In this document: positions 1 through 10,478 of the stretch, piece after piece
Numbering within the stretch: position 1 is the stretch's first letter
Layout: every line of letters starts with the position of its first letter
Assembly (NCBI GenBank): GCA_951804985.1
Contig: OX638135.1
Coordinates: 37,781,024 to 37,845,023, forward strand
DNA: 64,000 nucleotides
Reading direction: 5' to 3'
Source: Dryomyza anilis
Taxonomy: Eukaryota; Arthropoda; Insecta; Diptera; Dryomyzidae
The notes under the pieces: model-generated
Told to the model about the DNA's origin: nothing
Seen by the model: only the letters and a program-made list of their open reading frames with translations
Databases searched by the model: none
Program-made: the position numbers and the translations under genes

Positions 1-1450
1 CTTGATGCGCTTGACTATGTCAATGTCGTCGAATAACTCATACAGCTCGTGGTTCATCCTGATTCGATACTCGTTAGCAAAGCAGATAGGGCCAAAGATT
101 TTACGGAGAATCTTTCTCTCGAACGCTCCCAGTACTCTCTCATCGGTGGAGGCCAGCGTCCATGTTTCTGCACCATAAAGTAGGACGGGCATGATGACTG
201 ACTTGTAGAGCGTTATTTTTGTCCGGCGAGAGAGGACTCTAAGTCTCAATTGCCTACTGAGCCCAAAGTAGCACCTGTTGGCAAGAGTTATTCTCCGTTG
301 GATCTCCAGGCTGACGTCGTTGTTGCTGTTTACGCTGGATCCCAGATAGACGAAGTCCTTCACAATGTTGAACTTGTGGGTGTCAAAATCAGCTTTTTGT
401 CCAAGACGCACGGATTCTTTTTTGCTTGTTGACACAAGGAACTTCGTCTTGTCCTTGTTCACCGCTAGACCCATTCGACGCGACTCTTTCTCCAATCTGG
501 AGAATGCTGGGCTGACTGCTCGTGTAATCCTGCCAATGGTATCAATATCGTCGGCATATGCGAGCAGCATGACACTTCTGTTGAGGATAGCGCAATGTGA
601 AAGTCTGGTCTATGGTGGACTTTCCAGGTCTGAAGCCGCACTGACAAGGTCCAATCAGTCTGTTGACGATGGGCTTCAGTCTTTCACATAATACGCTCGA
701 TAGAACCTTGTATGCGATATTGAGTAGGCTGATCCCACGGTAGTTGGCGCAGATAGTGGGATCCCCTTTCTTAAGGATTGGGCAGAGTACACTGAGGTTC
801 CAGTCACTTGGCATGCTTTCATCCGAACATATTCTGCTTACGAGCTCGTGCATGCTCTCTATTAGCTCTTCGCCTCCGGTCTTAAACAATTCAGCAGGCA
901 GGCCATCAGCACCTGCGGCTTTGTTGTTTTTCAGCCGAGCAATGGCTGTTCTGACCTCGTCATGGTCGGGTGGCGGAATCTCAACGTCGTCATCAAGTAC
1001 TGGGGTTGCCGGGTTTGCTTCTCTATCGGTGGAATTGAGGTCATCATCACCGGTCAGCAGTTTAGAGAAGTGATCCCTCCATATTTTCAGTGTGCTCTGG
1101 ATATCTGTCACTAGATTCCCGTTCTCATCTTTACAGGAAGAGGCTCCGGATTTTGAACCTCCGGCTAGGCGTCTTATTTTCTCGAAGAATTTTCGAGCCT
1201 CATTCCTGTCCCCATGCATCTCAATCTCCTCACACTCACGTCTTTCTGCCTCGCTTTTTTTACGCCTGAAAAGACGTCTCTCTTCCCTCCTCTTATCTTT
1301 GTATCGCTCCTTCGCAGCTCGCGTAGCTACTGACTGCAGGGTGGATTTGTACGCAGCGTCTTTCTCTGCAGTGGCCGCCGACACTCTTGGTCATACCACT
1401 GATTCCTCAGGGGGCGTTGGAATCCAAGCACCTCTTCGGCAGCCGTACGC
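1..1450 (-). pseudogene. Reverse transcriptase of the RTE-like element, internally deleted
   Basis: The main frame (1384-542) carries a basic linker, the fingers motif KNNKAAGADGLPAELFK, PILKKGD and GFRPGKSTIDQTF. The next stretch of an RT, with the first catalytic Asp, should follow. Instead the frame jumps directly to the segment ending in the catalytic YADD box (plus-strand positions 547-558), which lies in another frame. A deletion of probably some 80 codons therefore removed the palm segment between them. Downstream of YADD (540 to 1) the thumb and C-terminal region continue toward the window edge. The copy cannot encode an active enzyme. Confidence 0.8.
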
Positions 1451-1566
1451 ATAGAGCAGGAGATATGATTCCACTGCGCGCTTATATCATCGAGAGGAGG
1501 AGTGCTTTGTCTAAGCAGGTGTGAGAGTCGAGTGGAAAAGGCTTGCGTTGTCTGTTGTGATTGCAG

Positions 1567-2154
1567 CTATCCGACGTCTAGCTTTCTTTGTGTTTGGTTC
1601 CGTACGTTATTCGCAGCGCTTAAGCGTGTGCGGACCTTGGCTGCCACAAGGTAATGATCCGAGTCCATATTGGCACCTCGGATAGTGCGTACGTAGTGAT
1701 CAATTTGATTTCGAGTTTTTTGATCGGGCGACAACCATGTGGCCTTGTGGATATCGAAATGTTCGAATCTAGTGCTACTAACTACCATGTTTCGTGCTGC
1801 GGCGAAGTCGATTAGCCTCGTTCCGTTATCGGAAGTGTTGGGATGGAGGCTAAATTTTCCGATTGTGGGACAATAGATGGCTTCTCTGCCCACCTTGGCG
1901 TTAAAATCGCCTAGCACGATTTTGATATCGTGGCGGGGGCAGCGCTCGTATGCGTTGTCTAGGCGCTCGTAGAGGCGCTCTTTTGTCTCGTCATCTTTCT
2001 CGTTCGTCGGAGCGTGTGCACAAATTAGGCTGATATGGAAATATTTAGCCTTGATGCGGATTGTTGCCAGCCTTTCGTCCACGGGCGTGAACCTAGAGAC
2101 AAGGTGGCGGAGTCTCTTGCCGACCACAAAAGGGTCCGGACATTCCAGGTGCAT
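1567..2154 (-). pseudogene. Apurinic/apyrimidinic endonuclease domain of the RTE-like element
   Basis: This 195-residue reading frame covers the C-terminal two thirds of an exonuclease-endonuclease-phosphatase fold. Visible motifs are GDFNAKVG (Asp-Asn pair), NQIDHYV and the C-terminal SDHYLV (Asp-His catalytic pair). The N-terminal part with the first conserved Asn and Glu is not in this frame, so it is lost or frameshifted upstream of 2154. In the family the enzyme nicks the target DNA to prime reverse transcription. The coding strand continues into the RT after a break at about 1384-1567. Confidence 0.8.
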
Positions 2155-2855
2155 ATCCGTAAATCATGGTCCTAAAAACGTTTGCGTGGGTCGTCATCGT
2201 TGTAATCGGTCGTTATCCGAGGCTTCTTTTTTGTTTTCATTGGGCGCATAGGTTTTTTCCGTGGTGGGACCTAAACCCAACGCACGAACCCTCACTCTGA
2301 GGGAGATGCTCGCCACTCACTTTAGCCGACTTCTACACCGGGTGGTGTAGAGCGCCGTTTCCAGGGACTTCCACGAGGAGGACTTCCACCGAAGTGGAGG
2401 TTTCACCATTTGACAATTTGCCAATTCTGGTGACCAGTGAGTTGACTTGAGACGACACCGACAAGGATTGCGCTGGCTTCGCCATGTTGAAGCACTCAGA
2501 CACGTTGCCTTGTGATAATCGCCCCCATAGTCCCCGGGGTTGTGTTACTCACTATAAATATTCATTGTGAATGCTGAATAGCGATTTCGGTAGATGGAGA
2601 AGTCAATCGACACCACTAGATGGCCACAATGAAGGTTAGAATTCAGTTATTGTAAATAGTTAGCGTGGTATTGTATCACCGCTAAATGCATCGCTCGATG
2701 TAAGCAGATGTCAATAGACAACATTAGAAGGCGATGAGTACTGCTAGATGTCAAGGATCTCGATAGATGTAAATGTCGATAGACATCGCTAGATGGCGCT
2801 GAATGCGATGTAATACACGAACCGTAAACTTGTTTAGTCAGATCATGACTCATAT

Positions 2856-3037
2856 ATTTACGGGGACCATATACTTATGCAATGTAAAAATTAAATTGTA
2901 GATGATTTAATTTAAATGAAAATATATTATTTCAACTATTTTGAGACAATCACACAGTACAAAAGAAATTATTATTTAAACAACATGTCTTGATATTTAT
3001 TTATTAGTATCATAAGGAATATCTGAGAATCAATTAA
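2856..3037. other. 182-bp insertion in the left Polinton A TIR
   Basis: Aligning the two TIRs shows GACTCATAT joined directly to ATTGAAAA on the right. On the left, 182 AT-rich bases separate them. No terminal repeats or clear target duplication are visible, so it could be an insertion on the left or a deletion on the right. No reading frame of note. Confidence 0.6.
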
Positions 3038-3458
3038 ATTGAAAAAGGTTAAATTAGGAATTCGGATCACAATTTTCGGTCATAAATACCGTCCGTCCCA
3101 TTGACTGGAATTTTTTAATTATATAATAAAAATACCACCCACTTAAAATATTCATGAACATTATATGTACAATTATGCTTTCGAAATATAATTCTGAAGC
3201 AATAAATTGCAATATTTACGATTAAAAGTATAAGTAGAACCGTTCAAATTTTAGTAATTAATATTCAAATAATGTTTTCGTTAAAAATTAATAATGCAAG
3301 GGCTACCCTTTATAAATGTACCATACGATTTAAAATCGATGCAGGTAAAACACAATAGGATACTACTAAATGAAACTCTATTGCCATAACTGCATTGGAA
3401 TACATCCTATGGCTTTTCATTTACTTTAGCTCCATAAGATTTCATCTACTGGTGCCAG

Positions 3459-3466
3459 TATAAAAA
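3459..3466 (+). promoter_or_regulatory. Candidate TATA box in the left TIR upstream of polB
   Basis: TATAAAAA lies about 160 bases upstream of the polymerase start (3626). The mirror copy sits at 13779-13786 on the minus strand, about 130 bases upstream of the acidic gene. This is the expected layout if each TIR carries an inward promoter. Sequence match only. Confidence 0.4.
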
Positions 3467-3625
3467 TTTATCCCAACATCGGTTGACATAAAGTTGTTTT
3501 CTTCTTTCTTTAATTGTTTATAACATTTTGTTATTGTTTAAAGTAAATTTTCATTTTAAACTTACTTACTAAAGACAATTTTATTTTACTTTTTAAACAA
3601 TAAACATATTAGTAAAAAATTAAAT

Positions 3626-6600
3626 ATGTTCGCGTGTGAAAATTGTACAGCAAGATTCTCATCGTTAGAAAATTTGTCAATTCATTTAAATGATTGTAAA
3701 GAAAAACATTTTCAATGTGGCTGCGGTTTACTCATTAAAGGCATTCAATATGTCGAGAATCATGTGATTGATTCTCTAGAGAATTGTGATTGTGAACCGA
3801 TCATTGCGTAGTGGGATACATATTTCAATAAATAAGTATAAAATGCATTTTAGATCCGACATGCACAAGGAAAGATCTGCAATAACACTACGGGAAAACG
3901 TTCTCCAACTATAAACCTTCCAAACCAATATTGTAAAAAAATATCGTGTTTTAAGCTCATCGAAGAATGAGATATTGATTGTAAACTTTTTTACTAATAT
4001 AAATCCATATTTAAAAGAACTTCTGTTAACGAATATTGGAGAACATGATTTCGTTAAATATAATATAGTTCTATATGGTGATTATGTAAAACAACAGGAA
4101 ACCGAGATGGTACTAACAAAAAAACACTTCGGAACCCGATTTGTTTGTATATATAATCTGGATGATATAAGTTCTTCATTAAAAGAATTGATAAATGAAA
4201 TAACTAGAATTTCAAGTGAATTCCAAGAGAGAGACAGTGGATGGGCAATCGTAGAATTTACATATGTGGAAATAACCATATGCAAATTAGAACATATTCC
4301 ATCAGGAATATATACGCCTCTGCCTAGAGATATTAACTCTAAAGCTGCAACAATCAATATAAAAAATATGGATGAATTTTGCTTCAAATGGAGTATTCTG
4401 GCTGCAATAGCTTGTAAATATGATAATTTGGAGTCAAAAAATCTTTATAAGTTGACAAATCCCAATTATTATAGAATTTTGGAAATTAGATCCGAAAAAA
4501 TTCGTTTTCGTGGAATTAATTTAAATTTTTCAAAAATGATGTTTCCAACACCATTAAAAGATTTAAAAATATTTGAAAAAAATAATCCACAGTTCAGCGT
4601 CAATGTGTACGATATGAAAGATAATAAAACACATACGGAAACTAGCAAAATTATAGGACCATCTAGACCAACATTAGAAGTTCGAGCATTCCATGTGAAT
4701 TTATTATCTGTAATAAATTTGAATTCAAATAGCAATCATTATTGTCTAATAAAAGATTTAAAGAGACTGGTAAAATCACAATTTACTACTAGTCACAATA
4801 GTGGTTAATTTTGTGATTTTTGTCAGAATCACTATTTCGTCGATTCAAAAAGACATAATGAAAAGGAATGCGGAAAAGTTACTGCAAGATATCCTAAAGC
4901 AGGAGCCCCAGCAACATTTACAAGATTGGAAAAGAAATTATCACCGCCTATAATTTTGTATGCCGATATGGAAGCAATTTTAACACCAATTCAATATACA
5001 ATTCCAAATGAAAAAATATCATAAACAACCCAAGTTCAAAAACATGAAGCATGTGCGATCAAATACTATGTGAAGCACACATTTAATTCTGATTTGGATG
5101 AAATATTTACTTTTGAAGGTAATTTTTTATAATTATTTTTTTTTTTGTTTTTAAATTTTAATATTTTCTTATTTTGTTATAGGTGCAAATTGTGTTGAGG
5201 AATTCATTGATTCTATGGAGGAGAAATTAGATGAACTTCATCGAAAATATTGGATGTCTCCAGCTCCCCATAAAAATCTAACGCAGAATGATCAACAAAT
5301 GTATACCACTGGAAAATGTTGTCAATATTTGGAAAATGACAAATATTTTAATTATTTTTAAGGAGTTTTCATGGGGCCGATCCACGAGAAATGTAAGAAC
5401 ATTTTTAAAATAAAATTCCCAGTGGTATTTCATAATCTATCTAGATATGATATCCATTTATTTATAAATAAATTGAGTGGAAATTTAAAAGCAATTCCCT
5501 GCAATAAGGAATTATATATATCACTCACTAAAACTGTTATGGAGGGTAAAACATTTAAATATAATATAAATTTTATAGATTCAAATAGATAGAAAAATTA
5601 TCTAGTTATATGGATAGTAATAATTTCAATATTTTAAAAAATAGATATAAAAATGTTGACAAATTTAATTTAATGAGGAGGAAAGGAGTGTTCCCCTATG
5701 ATTATGTAAATCACTTCAATGTTCTTAAAGAAGCTTCCCTTCCCAGTAGAGATCATTTTTATAATTCGTTAGATGACTAAGAATGTTCAGTTGAAGACTA
5801 TATATTTGCCAATGAGGTATGGAAAACATTCAAATGTAATACACTACGTGATTATATGTTACTTTATTTAGAAAGCGATGTTCTTATTTTAGCTGATGTA
5901 TTTGAAAATTTTCGAAGCATTTGTTTAAATATTTATAATTTAGATCCAATAAATTATATAACTGCCCCTTCTTTATCTTGGGATGCAATGCTTAAGTATA
6001 CCAAAGCAGATCTAGAACTTATAAACGATCCTGATGTTCATAACTTTCTTAAAGTTAGCGTAAGAAGAGGATTAACTCAATGTACTCATAGGATATCTGA
6101 AGCCAACAACATATATTTAAAATCTGGATATGATACAAATAAAGAAGATAAAGAAGCATATGTGGATGCTAATAAATTGTATGGATGGGCAATGTCGAAA
6201 ATTTTCCAATCTCAGATTTTAAATTTTTAGAACAGGCTGAGTTTAATATTCTAGATTTGTCTATTACTACTGATGGTGTATTTGGATATATTCTTGAGGT
6301 TGATTTAGAATATCCAGATTCTATTCATGACGAGCATAATTGTCTTCCATTTTGTCCTGAAAACAAAATACCAATTGGTGGAAAAGGAGTTAAATTAATA
6401 GCCGATCTTCATAAAAAAGACAAGTATATAATTCATTTAAAATACTTGCAACTATGTTTACAACATGGTTTAACGCTAAAAAAAGTACATCGTGTTCTGC
6501 ACTTTAAACAAAGCAAATAGTTAGAACCATATATTATTCTTAATACAGAACAAAGGAAGCAGGCTAAAAATGATTTTGAAAAAAACTTCTATAAATTGAT

Positions 6601-7409
6601 GAATAATGCAGTATATGGTAAAACGATGGAAAATGTTGAAAAAAGAAGAGACGTAAGGTTATTAACTCATTATAATAATCGAAGAAATTCAGAAGGCTTT
6701 CGATCACTTATAGCTAAAACTAATTTCCATAGTATAGAAATTTTTAGTGACTCTCCGGTTGGAGTTGAACTAGTCAATTTAGAAATATTTTATGACAAAC
6801 CAATTTATGTGGGAACAACAGTACTCGAATTATCCAAATGGTTGATGTACGATTTTTATTATAATTTCTTGAAAAAGAAAAGTAAAAATATTGATGTTAT
6901 TTACATGGATACAGATAGTTTTATATTGTCGTCTAAGGATGATATTTATAATATTATTAAAACAAATCCAGCCCAATTTGATACATCAGATTATAATGAA
7001 AATAATCAGTTTTTAATAACACCACAAAACAAAAAAGTTTTAGGTTTAATGAAGGACGAAAACGCAGGTCTTATAATGAAAAGTTTTGCAGGATTAAAGG
7101 CCAAGGCATACGCATATATTGTTGAAAAGGATATTGATGGGGCAGACGATAAGGTTTTTAAAAAGATTAAAGGAGTTAAGAATTCGATTGTAAAAAAAAT
7201 TTCATATAATGATTATCTAAAGTGTATAAGAGAGAGAAAAATATTTCATGGTCAACAGCGAATTATAAGAAGTATCCCATCAACTTTATACTGAGATAGT
7301 TAATAAAATAAGTCTCAATTATATGGAAGATAAAAGATATATATTACCAGATCGAATATCTACATTGGCATGGGGGAATTATAAAATAGTTGAAGATATT
7401 CTTCAATAA
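3626..7409 (+). pseudogene. polB: Protein-primed family B DNA polymerase of Polinton A
   Basis: The gene would replicate the element by protein priming. The start at 3626 (MFACENC) matches starts of the other two copies and begins a C2H2-like N-terminus. Fragments in order: 3975-4808 (ERDSGWAIVEF, CFKWSILAA), a Cys-rich stretch to 5118, a 64-bp intron at 5119-5182, 5371-5592, then 5856-6230 with the exonuclease motif YLESDVLILADVFENF and the motif A equivalent DANKLYGWAMS. Motif B NNAVYGKT is at about 6600, motif C YMDTDS at about 6903, and KIKGVK near 7165. The C-terminus resumes in another frame after 7286 and stops at 7409. At least six stops or frameshifts make it a pseudogene. Confidence 0.9.
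5119..5182 (+). other. Spliceosomal intron in polB of Polinton A (phase 1)
   Basis: GAAG|GTAATTTT to TTGTTATAG|GTGC. Removing 64 bases joins FE-G-ANC in frame. The same position and phase recur in the other two polymerase copies (34827-34915 and 41036-41097), although the intron sequences differ. Confidence 0.8.
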
Positions 7410-7596
7410 TATATTGTAATACATAATATAAAATAAGATATATATATATATTAATATTCTCTTTATCTTTTTTAAGATCATCATATTTCTTCTTTCTACA
7501 TTTTTCAGCATTATGTTCATCACTAGCACAATATGTGCAATAATATAATCGTTGATATCCTTTTTTATTAAACCAATCCATCCTGTCCAAATACAA
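7360..7596 (-). CDS. Small CCHC zinc-knuckle ORF
   Basis: This 78-residue minus-strand ORF lies between the polymerase and integrase of Polinton A. Residues from about 20 read CTYCASDEHNAEKC, a perfect C-x2-C-x4-H-x4-C knuckle, followed by KKKYDDLKKDKE. Its C-terminus, largely an AT-repeat translation, overlaps the end of polB by about 50 bases. No counterpart was found in the second Polinton family. It could be a short nucleic-acid-binding accessory protein, part of an upstream exon of another minus-strand gene, or a remnant of a gag-like insertion. Function unknown. Confidence 0.45.
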   Translation of the reverse strand: MYLDRMDWFNKKGYQRLYYCTYCASDEHNAEKCRKKKYDDLKKDKENINIYIYLILYYVLQYIIEEYLQLFYNSPMPM

Positions 7597-7718
7597 TTAT
7601 AACTATTTTGTTATATTTTTAGGTTAAGCACTGTACAAGGTTAATACGTATATGAGTCGATAATCTTATGCGAATTCTTTTTATAGTTGTTTATATAATT
7701 TTAGTTTAGCAATTGACT

Positions 7719-8410
7719 ACTATTAATCCATGTGTTATGATCATCATTAAATCCCAACCATTTAACCAGCACTTTATCCCCCTTTCTTCGTATAATTTTT
7801 TCAATAAGATATGCATCTTTATCTCTCACTCATTGAAGTTCAAATTCATAAAAAGACCCTTGGATTATATTTTCCTTATAATCTTCTAGAATGTAAGTCA
7901 CTGGTTTACTTATTTTCACCCGCTGAATAGCAAATATTTCTGTAGACCAATTTGGTTCATATCCCTTAAAAACTATACCTTTATATTTAATTATTCGAAC
8001 ATGATCGCCTACATTATATTTCGGCATAGGAAATACTTTGGGGAAATTATGTATTGTTTTTAACAATAATTTTTCATTTCTTTTAGTTATTTCAGCGGGT
8101 TTCATTCTAATAGTTCTATGCCAGGTTTTATTATATTCATTTATCAATCGATCTAATGAATTAATCCATTTGTAATCCCCATTTTACTTTTTAACGTTCG
8201 ATTAAATCTTTCACATATAGATGTTTTCATATGTGTATATGTATGATAGTGATTAATATCGTATTGTTTCATTAGACTTTTAAAGTCTTTATTAAAAAAC
8301 TCTTTTCCCTGATCTGCTTGAATATTTTTTGGTTGAACTTTAGAATTATTTAATATTTTTTTCATTGCGGTAGACACATTTTTGGCATTTTTAGTTTTAA
8401 TAAAGATATT
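7719..8410 (-). pseudogene. int: DDE integrase of Polinton A, N-terminus deleted, C-terminal chromodomain
   Basis: The gene would insert the element into DNA. The minus-strand frames 8410-8153 and 8147-7830 carry ADQGKEFF (second catalytic Asp) and CERFNR (catalytic Glu). A segment follows with VGDHVRIIKYKG and, after a TGA at about 7827, a chromodomain of the form YLIEKIIRRKGDKVLVKWLG ending in HNTWIN (stop at about 7719). The first catalytic Asp and everything upstream of about residue 70 are missing. The frame runs into the plus-strand small conserved gene at 8405-8440, the deletion point that also removed the ATPase. There is a further break at about 8150. Compare the complete integrase at 29798-30736. 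Confidence 0.85.
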
Positions 8411-8437
8411 TGTTATTGTTACTGCGATACCAGTGAA

Positions 8438-8794
8438 AATGGTTTCCAAAAAGAATCTAAAGCGATTGAAGGAAAACAAGCATATTTTGTATACGATCAA
8501 AAATGCTGATACAAAATTGAGAAAAGCTATATTGAAAAATGGATCTCCTGATCTGATTAACACCATAGCAGAAATTTCTCATAATACCCTCAGAGAAAAT
8601 AATAAGTTAAAAATTAATGATAAACAATATTTAGAAAAGTATAAAAAAGAACTTAGATGTCTGGCCTGCTCAAAGCGATCACTGAGCTCGAAACGAAAAG
8701 TTCTTATTTAGAAAGTAGGATTCTTACCAGTACTTATTTCTTCGCTGCTGTCCGGAGTAATTGGAAAATTAATTGAAAATGTCTAAATTGAAAT
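8438..8794 (+). pseudogene. Small conserved basic Polinton protein
   Basis: The start at 8438 (MVSKKNLKRLKENK) is chosen by comparison with the copy at 31449. About 90 basic residues (KRLKENK..ILYTIKNADTKLRKAILKN ... CSKRSLSSKRK) precede a C-terminal hydrophobic tail (VGFLPVLISSLLSGVIGKLI). A TAG just before the tail interrupts the frame. The layout, basic body plus GF-type hydrophobic tail, recurs in all copies of this gene here and in many arthropod Polinton-like elements. It may be a virion core or membrane-active minor protein. Its TAA overlaps the next gene's start in the shared string ATGTCTAA. Confidence 0.65.
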
Positions 8795-9470
8795 TAAATA
8801 AAGTTTTATTAATACATCCAAATACATATAATATGATTTTAAATGACTATTCTGCATCAATATTTTTAAATCGAAAACTTTTACCAATATTTTCAAATAA
8901 AAATGTAACCGACTTTAATAAATTGTTAAGTATTCAACAAAAACTAAACAAATATTTTCATTTAAAACGCAATTTGAAACTTCCTAAACAATTAGAAGTA
9001 AATAATGAAGGTGAACAAATAAACGACAGAAAAGACATTGGAACTCAGACAAGTGATTTTACTAATGAGCACAGTTCAGATAATATAAATTCGATACCAT
9101 TGTCACATAGTGATGATCAGAAATATTTGGACCGAAATAATGAAAATGAAGAAATTATATATAGTAGTAAAACGGTTAACCCCAAAAAAACTCAAGTCTC
9201 CGCAATACTTAGTAAATTCAAGAAAAATAAAGCTGATGTTCCGACTACACCAACTCCTAAAAAAGTAAAACGAAAGTTTTTGGATATGACACCAAATTTA
9301 AATAGTACTGTGGACAATCCTAGAAAAAAAACAGAATTTGAAACTAACTAGAGCTACATTAAAGAAAAAAGATAAAAAATATCGAGTTTTAAGTCAACCA
9401 TATAAAGTTAAGCAGACTATGAAATCGGTGCAATATGGTGAAAACGACGTTGAGTGGATAACATTATAGA
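8779..9470 (+). pseudogene. Conserved hypothetical Polinton protein
   Basis: The start at 8779 (MSKLKLNKVLLIHPNTY) lies inside the preceding gene's stop. The 8779-9351 frame continues after a frameshift near 9340 into LKKKDKKYRVLSQ and ends near 9470 with GENDVEWITL. Homologues occur at 31783-32410 and 15398-15970. They share the N-terminus (LLxHPxTYxxxxxDxSxSxFLxRKLLPI), a Thr/Gln-rich DIGTQT stretch, and a C-terminal DVxWxxx. The middle is Ser/Asn/Lys-rich and probably disordered. No known domain recognised. Confidence 0.6.
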
Positions 9471-9524
9471 ATATAAAATACAACATTGAGTAAAAAGATT
9501 TATTACATGTTGATATACGCCATA

Positions 9525-9986
9525 ATGAACAACTTAAGCGAATTTTTTGTGACGCTTATGAGTAATAACTCTATGAGTGTATACACTAAAAATGTACAAT
9601 CTGCATTCACCAACATAATAAATATTTCAACGCAAATAACCAAAGATTGGGAAGTTGGACTTACTGAAATATTTGTAAATCATCGACATATAGATACGAG
9701 TGTAGCAGAAGTTTTAGTACCAGACATTTTGCTGGTGTATACTGATATAATTAAACCTAGATGTGTTGGAGACACAAATTTAAGATGTTTGAAGGTGATA
9801 GCTTACAATGGAATTAGACAACTACTAAGATTTTCATTGGTAGAATACTATCCACTTGAAATATTAACAATTAAGGATGTTTCTATTCTAATAACTGATC
9901 TAAATGGACGTAAAACTCATTTTAAACCAAGCAGTGTACCAATATATCTTACTCTTCACTTCCGAAAAATAAATAAAAGACTATAA
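9525..9986 (+). CDS. Penton-like minor capsid protein of Polinton A
   Basis: The start at 9525 (MNNLSEFFVTLMSNNS) is preferred over upstream non-ATG codons because the second family starts at the equivalent point. The 153-residue frame has the features of the Polinton minor (single jelly-roll) capsid protein: N-terminal FFVTLMSNNSM, WEVGLTEI, LLVYTDIIKPRCVGD, a YYPLE segment and C-terminal YLTLHFRK. In the virion it would form pentons at the vertices. It is uninterrupted here but lacks a segment of about 160 residues that the second family carries in the middle. Confidence 0.75.
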   Translation: MNNLSEFFVTLMSNNSMSVYTKNVQSAFTNIINISTQITKDWEVGLTEIFVNHRHIDTSVAEVLVPDILLVYTDIIKPRCVGDTNLRCLKVIAYNGIRQLLRFSLVEYYPLEILTIKDVSILITDLNGRKTHFKPSSVPIYLTLHFRKINKRL

Positions 9987-10032
9987 ATGACGATGAACTC
10001 TAATAATATACTCATATTTAAAACAACAAGTC

Positions 10033-10462
10033 ATGGAGCAACTATATACTCAGTACTATCTTAATCAATCTGGAATAAGTCATATTGGAACACTGTACAT
10101 AGCCCCGAGATTAGTTCAACAAGGTAGAGGAATTGGATCATTCTTTGCTGGATTGTATAGAAATTTAAAACCTTTATTTCTTTCGGGCTTAAATGCTGTA
10201 AAAAATCAAGCTATTGAATCTGGAAAATCTATTATTAATGACTTTGGAAGGAAGCCACATAGAAATATTTTGGAAGAACAAGGTAGAGAGGCAATAGTCA
10301 TCTAAGAAATTTCAAAAGGGATCGGGTAAAAATAATATAAAACGAAAGAATTCTAAGCGGATTCATCATTTTAGAAAAACAACCACCAGCAAACGTTTCA
10401 AAAAAATACGTAAATATCTACGTAAAACAAAAAAAAACTTAACAAACGATATTTTCTCATAA
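10033..10462 (+). pseudogene. Basic core-like virion protein (broken by two frameshifts)
   Basis: MEQLYTQYYLNQSG starts a small protein with the glycine-rich motif QGRGIGSFFAGLYRNLKPLF and an amphipathic segment. The frame stops at 10305. After two frame changes the sequence encodes a strongly basic tail (GSGKNNIKRKNSKR ... KKIRKYLRKTKKN) ending in NDIFS at 10462. Proteins of this layout sit between penton and major capsid in Polintons and adintoviruses and are thought to be core or internal structural proteins. In the second family this gene is cut by the 9-bp satellite just after the GRGIG motif. Confidence 0.7.
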
Positions 10463-10478
10463 AAATAAAAACATAAAA

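Larger units (their letters stand above)
1..2537 (-). mobile_element. RTE-like non-LTR retrotransposon, truncated by the window edge
   Basis: A minus-strand element reads 5' UTR (about 2537-2200), apurinic endonuclease (2154-1567), linker, then reverse transcriptase (from about 1450 to position 1). Both domains resemble the insect RTE-clade proteins often annotated as craniofacial development protein 2-like. The 3' end and tail lie outside the window. The copy is dead: the endonuclease and RT are in different frames and the RT has an internal deletion. The 5' edge is placed at about 2537, where the sequence switches to the Polinton terminal repeat. The 5' UTR (2155-2537) is GC-richer than its surroundings and shows no ORF. 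Confidence 0.8.
2538..3563 (+). repeat. Left terminal inverted repeat of Polinton A
   Basis: The sequence matches the reverse complement of 13682-14492 almost throughout. The outermost match is GGGGTTGTGTTACTCAC (from 2538), which the right side shows within its 192-bp repeats at about 14668-14684. Relative to the right copy, the left repeat has an extra 182 bp at 2856-3037. The outer third is rich in short recurring AGATG/GACATC-type motifs. The inner edge is the shared GTAAATTTTCATTT followed by AAACTT. Confidence 0.85.

Noticed and set aside
465..691. Plus-strand ORFs at 250-1454
   Set aside because: Shadows of the minus-strand reverse transcriptase.
2647..2853. 68-codon ORF, also present at 14193-14399
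   Set aside because: The two match only because they lie in the TIRs. No start context or domain is apparent.
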